Part shown: positions 36,946 to 44,560 of the stretch, piece by piece
Position numbering within the stretch: the first letter of the stretch is position 1
Layout: each line of letters opens with the position of its first letter
Source: Paenibacillus hexagrammi
GTDB taxonomy: Bacteria; Bacillota; Bacilli; Paenibacillales; NBRC-103111
Assembly (NCBI RefSeq): GCF_021513275.1
Contig: NZ_CP090978.1
Span: 5,947,001-6,011,000, forward strand
Length of the DNA: 64,000 nucleotides
Direction: 5' to 3'
Translations under genes and position numbers: made by a program
The notes under the pieces: generated by a model
Told to the model about the DNA's origin: nothing
Database searches by the model: none
What the model saw: only the letters and a program-made list of their open reading frames with translations

Positions 36946-38172
36946 TTATCTCAACAAGGACAATACGTTTTGTGGTTGTTGGTTAGCTTGAGCCAACATA
37001 GCTGTAGCAGCTTGAACAAGGATGTTGTTCTTAGTGAACTTAGTTTGCTCTTTCGCCATGTCAACATCACGAATACGGGACTCGGAAGTTGTCAGGTTCT
37101 CAGAAGCTGTGCTCAGGTTGTTGATTGTGTGTTCCAGACGGTTGGAGTATGCACCCAACTTGGAACGGTTTTCGGAAACTTTTTGAATTGCTTCGTCAAT
37201 CGCACGAATTGCAGTGTTAGCACGAGTTTTGTTGTCGATCTTCAGATCTTTAACGCCCAGTGCTGTTGCACCCATATCATCGATGGAAAGATTAATGTTT
37301 TGGCCTGCATTTGCACCGATTTGGAATGTTGCAGCGTTGTCTTTAGTAACGTTATTTTTCGCATTTCTCTCAACTGTAAAGGAAGAAAGCGCGTTTGTTG
37401 ATACTGACTTCACGTTACCACTGTTGTCTGTAACTGTAATTGTCAAACCGTTAATCGCACCGGATACACCAGTAGCGGAAGCAGTTGCATAAATACCACC
37501 ACTTGAAGCTACAGCGAAAGAGAAATCAGAAGTAGCCAATGAACTTAAAGCTGTAGAAGCTCCAACTGTTGTTGCAGATCCACTATGGAATGTTCCATTG
37601 CTAAAGTATGTTACAGTTACTTTATCACCGGATTTAATACCAAGGCTGTTTCCATTAATATCTTTCAAATCTACCAGATTATCTGATGTAGTTGTGCTCG
37701 TATCCATCGCTTTATTGATATCACGACCAGCCACACCGCTTGCCTTAGCAGCCAAGGAACCATCCAACAGATTCTTAGTGTTGAACTGTGTTGTATTACG
37801 GATACGGTCAACCTCGCTAGTCAGCTGATCCATTTCGTCTTGAAGATTGTTACGGTCTTGGTCAGTATTTGTATCGGAAGCAGATTGAACAGCAAGTTCA
37901 CGCATGCGTTGCAGAATGTCGTGAGTTTCGTTCAAAGAACCTTCAGCAGTTTGAATCATGGAGATACCGTCTTGGGAGTTACGAGTCGCTTGATCAAGAC
38001 CGCGGATTTGGGAACGCATTTTTTCGGAAATCGCCAAACCAGCAGCATCGTCAGCAGCCGTGTTGATTCTGTAACCAGAAGACAGCTTTTGCAAAGATTT
38101 GTTTGTTGCATTTTCGTTTGCAGTTAAACGGTTGTAAGTGTTAAGAGCAGCTACGTTAGTGTTAATTCTCAT
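36946..38172 (-). CDS. hag: Flagellin
   Basis: 408 residues, with the conserved N-terminal D0/D1 region (MRINTNVAALNTYNRL, LSSGYRINTAADDAAGLAIS, RMRELAVQSASDT) and C-terminal D1/D0 region (SRIRDVDMAKEQ, QANQQPQNVLSLLR). The central part, roughly residues 170-310, is Ser/Thr-rich and variable; it is the surface-exposed D2/D3 equivalent where Maf-type glycosylation would occur. It is longer than the about 300-residue B. subtilis Hag. It has its own sigma-D promoter, a CsrA-site hairpin in the leader and a terminator. Confidence 0.97.
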   Translation of the reverse strand: MRINTNVAALNTYNRLTANENATNKSLQKLSSGYRINTAADDAAGLAISEKMRSQIRGLDQATRNSQDGISMIQTAEGSLNETHDILQRMRELAVQSASDTNTDQDRNNLQDEMDQLTSEVDRIRNTTQFNTKNLLDGSLAAKASGVAGRDINKAMDTSTTTSDNLVDLKDINGNSLGIKSGDKVTVTYFSNGTFHSGSATTVGASTALSSLATSDFSFAVASSGGIYATASATGVSGAINGLTITVTDNSGNVKSVSTNALSSFTVERNAKNNVTKDNAATFQIGANAGQNINLSIDDMGATALGVKDLKIDNKTRANTAIRAIDEAIQKVSENRSKLGAYSNRLEHTINNLSTASENLTTSESRIRDVDMAKEQTKFTKNNILVQAATAMLAQANQQPQNVLSLLR

Positions 38173-38180
38173 GTTAATAC

Positions 38181-38223
38181 TTCCTCCTTGAAGTGGTTTT
38201 ATACATCCACATCCGTGTGGATG
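38181..38223 (-). promoter_or_regulatory. CsrA-binding leader of hag: GGA-loop hairpin plus ribosome-binding site
   Basis: In the hag leader, 38204-38223 forms a perfect 7-bp stem (CATCCAC/GTGGATG) whose six-base loop is ACGGAT, the classical CsrA presentation of GGA. About 13 bases further, the Shine-Dalgarno region (38181-38189, AAGGAGGAA) supplies a second GGA overlapping the ribosome site. This two-site layout is the one used in B. subtilis, where CsrA represses hag translation and FliW relieves it. csrA and fliW are the next genes upstream. Confidence 0.85.
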
Positions 38224-38277
38224 ATTATTGCGACAGCTTAGCAGGTCGGCCGCCCCGCCTTGCTGTCTATACTTTAT

Positions 38278-38308
38278 ATATCGTCAAGGAGTTTATAATT
38301 GTTTATAG
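38278..38308 (-). promoter_or_regulatory. Sigma-D promoter of hag
   Basis: Minus-strand TAAA (38302-38305) and GACGATAT (38278-38285) are separated by 16 bases, close to the sigma-D pattern TAAA-N15/16-GCCGATAT. It lies about 105 bp before the hag start, giving a roughly 100-base leader that contains the CsrA hairpin. Confidence 0.75.
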
Positions 38309-38341
38309 TAAAATTTCGACTTTTAAAAATTTATTTATTCC

Positions 38342-38572
38342 TTATTTTGGGATATTTAAAAGTTTGGCTAAATTCTTTAGGTTAACAGACGAGGAAGATG
38401 CTTCCTCATTAGATTGTTTAATGCTAAGGTACACTTCCTTACGGTAAATACCCACCTGCTTTGGCGCTTGGATGCCTACCTTAATCGTATCCCCTTCAAT
38501 CCCTAAGATCACCAGCTCAATCTGATCACCGATCATAATGGCTTCACCTTTTTTGCGGGTTAACACTAGCAT
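38342..38572 (-). CDS. csrA: Translational regulator CsrA
   Basis: 76 residues. MLVLTRKKGEAIMIGD, VGIQAPKQVGIYRKEVY are the diagnostic CsrA/RsmA sequences. The homodimer binds GGA motifs in RNA loops. Start codon is 3 bases after the fliW stop. The target is almost certainly the hag leader at 38181-38223. The C-terminal tail is slightly longer than in B. subtilis. Confidence 0.97.
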   Translation of the reverse strand: MLVLTRKKGEAIMIGDQIELVILGIEGDTIKVGIQAPKQVGIYRKEVYLSIKQSNEEASSSSVNLKNLAKLLNIPK

Positions 38573-38574
38573 CG

Positions 38575-39048
38575 CTATTCGACCCCTTTCAAGGCTTCTG
38601 ATGGCCCACTCGGCATCTCGAAGTTCTCTCGAAATATTGGATGCTTCGTCTTGTAATGTGAATTATGCAATACAATTTGTTTGCCTAGCCGTCTCTCTAC
38701 ATTGACTACTATAGGAGCCAGAAGATTCATTGTCGCCGTTTCGGCGCTGTCTCTTATTGTAACAATGGACCAAACAGCAAGTTGAGCTTCTTCGCTGATT
38801 TCCAGTTCCTCTTGTTCAGATATGGGAAGATGAAATTCATAATCCGGATATACACCAAAAGGATTTGTTATGACAAAGGAAATCATTGTTTCCTGCAGTG
38901 ATTGCAAGTAATAAAAAGGCGCATGCTCCTCAAATCGCAAGATCGCAAAAGATGTCAATTGTTCGAAACCGGGTATCCCACCGGAAAACGTTACAATTTC
39001 CTCTTGTAAGACCTCAATCTCACCAAAATGAAACGTATCAACTTTCAT
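38575..39048 (-). CDS. fliW: Flagellar assembly factor FliW
   Basis: 157 residues from the ATG at 39048 (GGAGG upstream); an in-frame extension to 39093 has no ribosome site. FGEIEVLQEEIVTF, GGIPGFEQLTSFAIL and NPFGVYPDYEF are FliW signatures. FliW binds either flagellin or CsrA, releasing hag mRNA from CsrA repression once flagellin is exported. Gene order fliW-csrA-hag is the standard Bacillus/Paenibacillus arrangement. Confidence 0.96.
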   Translation of the reverse strand: MKVDTFHFGEIEVLQEEIVTFSGGIPGFEQLTSFAILRFEEHAPFYYLQSLQETMISFVITNPFGVYPDYEFHLPISEQEELEISEEAQLAVWSIVTIRDSAETATMNLLAPIVVNVERRLGKQIVLHNSHYKTKHPIFRENFEMPSGPSEALKGVE

Positions 39049-39116
39049 AAAAACCTCCAATTGGTAATAGTTACGACAAAAAACTATAAGCAATCACCTA
39101 TAGTTCCTGTCCATTT

Positions 39117-39691
39117 TTATAAAGTTAAATCAATATTGGGCGAAGTGATTTCCACTGAATTACGTTGTTTCACATAGATATTCACTTTAGCGGGTGTTAC
39201 ATTTACCTCCGGTTTATTCAAATGAGAACGATTCTCCATATGCCCTGGTTCAACTCGTATGTTGGCCGGCGTTAAATCAAAACGAATATGTACATTCAAA
39301 CTGGAGGCTGGCCCCGCAGCTTGAATAGCGTGAGAGTCAAATCGATGTGCTTTTGCATTAGCAGCAATCCCATTGGAATGATTATGGAGTGAATCCATAA
39401 TTCGCTGTCCATCGGCCACTCTGCGCTTGATACCTTCAAGAACCACCTGCTTAGACTGCGAATAGACACGGCTAGCCGTCTTGAGTGCCCCCCCAGCATG
39501 AGCGCGTCCCAAGCATCGCTTTGGTCAATGTTCAGCCGAGAGCTACCTTTTTTGCAATCCGCTTTGGGCTGGATCTGCTCCAATTCAAGCGTTGCTTCCG
39601 GCTGTTTAATTGTAGGTTCACGCTGTGTTGTCTGAATACCTAACAAGCCTAACTGTTGGTGGATTTGGAGTTTTGGGACGATTGAGCTCAT
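39117..39691 (-). CDS. yviE: YviE/DUF6470-like flagellar-cluster protein, single-base frameshift
   Basis: Reconstructed as 191 residues. The frame breaks at a run of seven C (39488-39494): LNIDQSDAWDALMLGG goes on, with one more base, as ALKTASRVYSQ...EGIKRRVADGQRIM. The start IPK-like segment (PKLQIHQQLGLLGIQTTQ) and the C-terminal DLTPANIRVEPG fit the DUF6470 family always found between flgL and fliW in this lineage. Its molecular function is not known; position argues for flagellar assembly. Confidence 0.8.
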
Positions 39692-39708
39692 GATAACTTG
39701 CCCCTTAC

Positions 39709-40632
39709 CTATTTGAGGTAATCAACCAAACTCGACTGAATCAATTTAGAGCCAGTTGATAAAGATGCTTGATAGACGTTTTCGCTCGTCTGCAAGTTAA
39801 TTATAACCTCAGACATATTGGCATCTTCAGCATTAGATTTCAGAGTTTCCAGATTAGTGTTGGTATCACTCAAACGGTTTTTGATAAGATCGACACGATT
39901 CGTTCTAGCCCCTACCTGTGAGCGGCTCTCCAATATCTTGTTCATTCTGGTGTCAATTCGATCCAAGGTCGCACTTACTCCGGTAGTATTACCAGCTCCT
40001 AGTGCGTCATACAGATCTTGAATAATTTTAAATGCGTTATCATCATCCGTACTGCTTCCCAAAGCTTCAGAACCGGTGATATTAATCGGAATCGTTGTCC
40101 CAGAGCCAAGCTCAAAAGGAATTTCACCAGTATCTGTATTATTCGTGTATGCTTTGGCAGCGCCGCTTGTATCCGTCAAATCAACCTTAGAGTATGGCTG
40201 CACATCCGTCTTCTGACCATTCAATATATATTTCCCATTGAACTTGGTGTTCCCTACATCAACTAATTGAGAGTACAGCTCCCCAACTTCATTTTTAATA
40301 GAGTTCAAGGCCGTCTGGTCATTGGAACTATTGCTCCCTTGAACCGCAAGCTCTCTTATACGTTGGAGCACTGTATTCGCGGAATCCAATACCGTGTCAC
40401 TATTATCCAGCCAAGACGAGGCTGAATCTACATTCTTGGTATACTGTTCATTAGCGTTTAATTCTCCGCGATATCGCAAAGAATAAGTAATACCCACCGG
40501 ATCGTCAGATGGTTTATTAATTTTACGCCCTGTGGACAACTGATTTTGCATAGCATTCATTCGAATTAAGTTATTGTTCAAGTTGCCTAACATTTGCGTA
40601 GTTGTCATGGATTGAGTAACGCGTAGAGACAT
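39709..40632 (-). CDS. flgL: Hook-filament junction protein FlgL (HAP3)
   Basis: 307 residues with flagellin-like ends. The N-terminus RVTQSMTTTQMLGNLNNN and LSTGRKINKPSDDPVG are typical of FlgL, and the C-terminus reads SEVIINLQTSENVYQASLS. FlgL with FlgK joins the hook to the filament. It lies 38 bp after flgK in the sigma-D operon from 43137. Confidence 0.96.
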   Translation of the reverse strand: MSLRVTQSMTTTQMLGNLNNNLIRMNAMQNQLSTGRKINKPSDDPVGITYSLRYRGELNANEQYTKNVDSASSWLDNSDTVLDSANTVLQRIRELAVQGSNSSNDQTALNSIKNEVGELYSQLVDVGNTKFNGKYILNGQKTDVQPYSKVDLTDTSGAAKAYTNNTDTGEIPFELGSGTTIPINITGSEALGSSTDDDNAFKIIQDLYDALGAGNTTGVSATLDRIDTRMNKILESRSQVGARTNRVDLIKNRLSDTNTNLETLKSNAEDANMSEVIINLQTSENVYQASLSTGSKLIQSSLVDYLK

Positions 40633-40669
40633 CCCTGTTTCCTCCTTTGGTGGACCACGACCTTATGAA

Positions 40670-42226
40670 TTATCTACCAACAGTACCCATGGAATTAATG
40701 ACTTTATCCAGCATCTCGTCAAAAGTCGTCATGACACGAGCGGCTGCCGAGTAAGCATGCTGGAATTTAATTAAGTTCGACATTTCTTCATCTAGAGAGA
40801 CGCCGCTGATCGATTGTCGACTGGATTCAACTTGGTCAACAAGAGCTTGTTGGTTCTGTAACGAACGATTCGCTTGCTCGGCTTGTACGCCAAGCTGACC
40901 GATATCTGAATTGTAGTAATCGTTAACTGTTGCTGTTGTAGTAACTCCATTTTTGGTAAAAGAAAATTTCGTATCTTTTAATTGAGAAATCAACAGCGCC
41001 ATGGAGTTATTTCCCACAACCACTGACTCTGTGGAACCCGAAGTAGACGTCCGCATGGAGGTCGATATCTCATTTACATCGTTTCGAATTTCTTCACTCA
41101 CTTGAATAGTAGAAGCAGTAACCGAGCTACCATCCGATGAAGTGAAAAAATCGCCTGCTGTAGACAAACTGCCGTTTAAGTTCGTATAGCCTAGTTTATG
41201 AAGCCCGTTTATACCGTTTACTTGCACAGTAAGATCATCAGTCAAAGTTCGAGATGCTCCTGAGTAGGTAACCCCGCTAATTACAGTACCTTCCGGCAAA
41301 ACTGAGCCCTTAGGAATCGTAACGGTTACAGGTCCATTAGCAATTGTATTAGCAATCGTATCTAGTTCAGTCTGATAGTCCTTTACATACTTATCTCTGG
41401 AGACAATCATGCCGTATACTTCGCCACCGCTTAGATCACCGCTTGCATAAGCCGACTCCAACGCAGCCCCGCTGGTCTCTGTTGCTGTTTTACCAGCTAC
41501 CAAATTAGTCGATCCCAGCGAGATGTTATAACCTTGATCCGTGCGTTGCACGGTAATGCTCGCAATTTTGGAGAGATCATCTGTGAGTTGATCCCTTTGA
41601 TCACGAAGATCATTAGCATCATCTCCGAGCCCCTCAATCCTCTGAATCTCCTCATTTAGATCCGCGATTGCTGCCGTCTTTGTGTTGATTTCGCTTACCT
41701 TCACATTAATATTCGTTGTTAAATCGTTACTTAGATCGGAGAGGCTTTTACTTACATATTGAAATGTATCCGTCAACGCCATTGCGTTCTCGCGCACTAC
41801 TTTTCGAGCATCCGTATTTTCCGGATCTTTGCTTAGATCTGACCACGAGCTCCAAAAATTCCCCAATACCGATTGAAGCCCTGTATCCGATGGTTCATTA
41901 AAAATCTTTTCCAACTTAGACAATGTGTCCTGTTGAATTGAAGTGCTGCCTAACTTTTTATTTTCATTGCGGTATTGATCATCAAGGAAATTCTCTCGTA
42001 TCCGCGTCACGGACGTATATTCGACCCCAGTCCCTAACTGACCGGGTGTGTTGGATCTAGTTAAGCTAGGCGCTTCCATGGGCTGAGATGCTACCATGTT
42101 GACGACTTGTCTGGAATAACCCTTTGTATTCGCATTTGCTATATTGTGACCAGTTGTATTTAATGCTGCCGTTTGTGTAAACAGCGATCTCTTCGCCGTC
42201 TCTAACCCCATGAATGTTGAACTCAT
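40670..42226 (-). CDS. flgK: Hook-filament junction protein FlgK (HAP1)
   Basis: 518 residues. The N-terminus FMGLETAKRSLFTQTAALN and GHNIANANTKGYSRQVV is the flagellar rod/hook motif; the C-terminus GVSLDEEMSNLIKFQHAYSAAARVM is the FlgK/FlgE family end. Normal length for the family. It is 12 bp after flgN, its export chaperone gene. Confidence 0.97.
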   Translation of the reverse strand: MSSTFMGLETAKRSLFTQTAALNTTGHNIANANTKGYSRQVVNMVASQPMEAPSLTRSNTPGQLGTGVEYTSVTRIRENFLDDQYRNENKKLGSTSIQQDTLSKLEKIFNEPSDTGLQSVLGNFWSSWSDLSKDPENTDARKVVRENAMALTDTFQYVSKSLSDLSNDLTTNINVKVSEINTKTAAIADLNEEIQRIEGLGDDANDLRDQRDQLTDDLSKIASITVQRTDQGYNISLGSTNLVAGKTATETSGAALESAYASGDLSGGEVYGMIVSRDKYVKDYQTELDTIANTIANGPVTVTIPKGSVLPEGTVISGVTYSGASRTLTDDLTVQVNGINGLHKLGYTNLNGSLSTAGDFFTSSDGSSVTASTIQVSEEIRNDVNEISTSMRTSTSGSTESVVVGNNSMALLISQLKDTKFSFTKNGVTTTATVNDYYNSDIGQLGVQAEQANRSLQNQQALVDQVESSRQSISGVSLDEEMSNLIKFQHAYSAAARVMTTFDEMLDKVINSMGTVGR

Positions 42227-42238
42227 AATGCACCCCTC

Positions 42239-42739
42239 TTATGCTTTAGTGTCAAAGTATCCGTTCCGTTTCAACTGTGACTGCTGGTGCATAGGGTTGC
42301 TGTAGAGTAATTCATCGCCCTGATCACCTACTAACACGTTCAGTGAATAATCAATAAAGCTCAGAGATTGTCTGATCATTTGCTGATTAAGTTCATTGAC
42401 TTTCTGTAGCTCCTGTATTTTCCCAAACAATTCTCTCTGATGTTCTTGAAGTTTCACTTTATCTTCGGCTTTGAAAACAACTCTGATTAAATCCGTTATC
42501 GTAATCTTAGGGTTTGGATTGAAACCCCTTGATAATAAAAAGCTGCTTATTTCCATCATCCGTTGTTTCTCTAACGCTTCGATTTGTTTGATCAATTTGC
42601 TTTCCTTAAGAACAATTTGATTTAATAGAGCAACTTCATTGTTAATAAGAACCGCTTTCTTTTGATGACCTAACGTTAGTAATGAATCATGAAGATCAAT
42701 TTGTTCTCTCATAATCGAGATGACGGATTCAATTGACAC
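42239..42739 (-). CDS. flgN: Flagellar export chaperone FlgN
   Basis: 166 residues, almost entirely helical with long heptad-like runs (EQIDLHDSLLTLGHQKKAVL, ALEKQRMMEISSFLLSRGF). The size, helical character and position between flgM and flgK match FlgN, the chaperone that delivers FlgK and FlgL to the export apparatus. Confidence 0.88.
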   Translation of the reverse strand: MSIESVISIMREQIDLHDSLLTLGHQKKAVLINNEVALLNQIVLKESKLIKQIEALEKQRMMEISSFLLSRGFNPNPKITITDLIRVVFKAEDKVKLQEHQRELFGKIQELQKVNELNQQMIRQSLSFIDYSLNVLVGDQGDELLYSNPMHQQSQLKRNGYFDTKA

Positions 42740-42775
42740 AACATCTCACCTACCAATTCTCGATTTCCAACATCA

Positions 42776-43048
42776 CTACTTCAAATAAGGCAAAATCTTC
42801 TCAGCCAGCTTCTTCGCGTCCACCTGATACGTTCCGGCAGCTACAGATGCCTTTAGATCCTCGATCCGTTTGTTCTGATCTTCGGTCCGAGTTACGGTTT
42901 GAGCACCTAGCAGCTCTTTCGCCTCAGATGAAATCTCAACTTGATCCTTCGGTTTGTCTTTCTTCCCAACGTTCTGGGTAAACTTCGCGTCCGCCGCCTT
43001 CTTATAAGGATTGACAGCGCCGATCCGCTGATTCTCATTAATCTTCAT
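42776..43048 (-). CDS. flgM: Anti-sigma-D factor FlgM
   Basis: 90 residues. KINENQRIGAVNPYKK at the N-terminus and KDQVEISSEAKELLGAQ followed by RIEDLKASVAAGTYQVDAKKLAEKIL at the C-terminus are classic FlgM. It holds sigma-D inactive until the hook-basal body is complete and FlgM is exported. The gene is itself preceded by a sigma-D promoter, giving the usual feedback. Confidence 0.96.
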   Translation of the reverse strand: MKINENQRIGAVNPYKKAADAKFTQNVGKKDKPKDQVEISSEAKELLGAQTVTRTEDQNKRIEDLKASVAAGTYQVDAKKLAEKILPYLK

Positions 43049-43109
43049 ATTGGTACACCCCTATGCTTCTGACGTAAGAGATAATCCTCTACCCGAGGTC
43101 TTTCTAAGA

Positions 43110-43137
43110 TGATCGACCGCGTTTAGAGGAAGGTTTA
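43110..43137 (-). promoter_or_regulatory. Sigma-D-like promoter of the flgM-flgN-flgK-flgL-yviE-fliW-csrA operon
   Basis: Minus-strand TAAA (43134-43137), 16-base spacer, GTCGATCA (43110-43117), compared with the sigma-D pattern GCCGATAT. It lies just after the terminator of the comF-yvyF unit and 62 bp before flgM. The spacing equals that of the hag and flaG promoters in this window. Confidence 0.6.
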
Positions 43138-43140
43138 TTC

Positions 43141-43183
43141 GCTAAAATAAAATGCCGATAATCTTTAGAACTATTATCGGCAT
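43141..43183 (-). terminator. Terminator after yvyF
   Basis: Perfect 11-bp stem (43152-43162 with 43173-43183, ATGCCGATAAT type) and a 10-base loop, followed on the minus strand by TTTATTTTAG. It ends the comFA-comFC-yvyF transcript before the flgM promoter. Confidence 0.82.
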
Positions 43184-43226
43184 CCTGCTTATGAAACTTT
43201 ATATCTACGCAGCTTCAATTCATAAT

Positions 43227-43655
43227 TTACCTTTTATCCTTTAATCGTTCTTGAATGTTAAACGTCCCCGCCGAGCGATTGTCAGATAAGTTTGATTGTC
43301 TGCGCCTCTCATCCTCATTCACATGACCAACATCCTTAACCAGCTTGCTGCGGCAGGATTCGCACATATTGCTTTCTCTAATCAAGGTTCCGCACACTTC
43401 GCAAGGGTAGGACATATTAGGTGCGTGCACAATGGAGATGCGCCCTTCGCGAATGAATTTGGTAATCTGCCTTACTGGAACTTCTGTCGCTTCGCTTAGT
43501 TCATTCAAGGTTGCGCCTCTATTTTCCCGCAAGTATTTCAAGCACTTCTCATACTGCATCTCGATCGTCTTCAAACAGTTAGGGCATACATCATGGATGC
43601 CACCCTTCACGTATACGCGGCCGCAGCGCGGACAGTTTCCTACATTTAGACTCAT
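43227..43655 (-). CDS. yvyF: YvyF family flagellar-region protein with zinc-ribbon motifs
   Basis: 142 residues from the ATG at 43655 (GGAGGG upstream). Two pairs of CxxC are visible: NCPRCGRVY and DVCPNC at the N-terminus, then PCEVCG and MCESCRS in the second half. Between them is a helix-turn-helix-like part (ATLNELSEATEVPVRQITKF). This is the TIGR03826-type protein next to flgM in Bacilli. It may be a small regulator; function not established to my knowledge. Confidence 0.88.
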   Translation of the reverse strand: MSLNVGNCPRCGRVYVKGGIHDVCPNCLKTIEMQYEKCLKYLRENRGATLNELSEATEVPVRQITKFIREGRISIVHAPNMSYPCEVCGTLIRESNMCESCRSKLVKDVGHVNEDERRRQSNLSDNRSAGTFNIQERLKDKR

Positions 43656-43769
43656 AGTCAGCCCTCCCTCTAATATTCCCAATACCCTATTATTAATTCC
43701 AGTTTACCGCAGTTCGACAACTTTTGCATAATATAAATTTTCAATTCTTGGTTATGTAAGCCTTCCAAT

Positions 43770-44559
43770 TTATCTTGCCCACGTGATTCCAAATACGCTT
43801 GCCGACAGATGATCTTTAATGGCCTTGGCACACTGATTCATCGTACTACCCGTGGTATACACATCGTCGACAATGTAGATATAGAGCCGGCTCCCTGCTA
43901 CGGGAAGCTTCACCTCTCAATCTTTCCATCGCATCCGGCTCAGCTTCAAACACATGCTGCAAATCCTCGATCCGCTCGCTTCGACTCTTGAAGCTCTGCT
44001 TATCGGTATGCTTGCTTCGCCGTAATAGCGGCATGACCGGCAGTCCTACCTGACGACCTAGCTCTACTGCCATCTGCTCCGCTTGGTTGAATCCCCTCTC
44101 TAAGAGTCTCCGTTCACTCACGGGTACAAAGGTGATGACTTTGTTCGTCTTACGACGGTCTGTCTCCAGCTTCTTCGTTTCTGCGTTAAGCAGTCGGTAA
44201 GGGTAGACAAGCATGCTGCCAAACACTCCGCGCAGCCTCTCGTCGCCACGGTATTTATACCTCGCGAGCATCTCCTTCATCCCCTCATCGTAGCGAACAG
44301 CACTGCGGCTCAAGTGAAAATACCCGCCTTTTCTTCGCACACAGTCTGGACACTGCTCTCCCCTTCCGCAAATAGGGCAGAGGATCTCCTGAATCCAAGG
44401 GACGTGAGTGTAGCAGGTGCGGCACAGGCCCATCTGACCAGCGTCCAGTTCTGAGGGGTGCTTACACAGCAAGCACTCTCTTTTGCCAGGGCTCAACAAA
44501 TCATGCATAGATGAGATGGCTCGCGCTATCCAAGCTTTCCAACTCATTGTGTTCCTCAC
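43770..44559 (-). CDS. comFC: ComFC/GntX-like phosphoribosyltransferase-fold competence protein, single-base frameshift
   Basis: Reconstructed as 262 residues. The N-terminal zinc finger has CLLCKH, LCRTCY, CPICGRG and CPDCVR. The phosphoribosyltransferase part has VPVSERRLLERGFNQAEQMA and, after the frame break, the PRPP-binding loop IVDDVYTTGSTMNQC. The sequence leaves frame near the plus-strand CC at 43913-43914, where one base appears extra, just after DAMERLR. It then continues as VKLPVAGSRLYIYIVDD to a stop at 43770. ComFC works with ComFA in DNA uptake. It starts one base after the comFA stop. Confidence 0.88.
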
Positions 44560-44560
44560 C

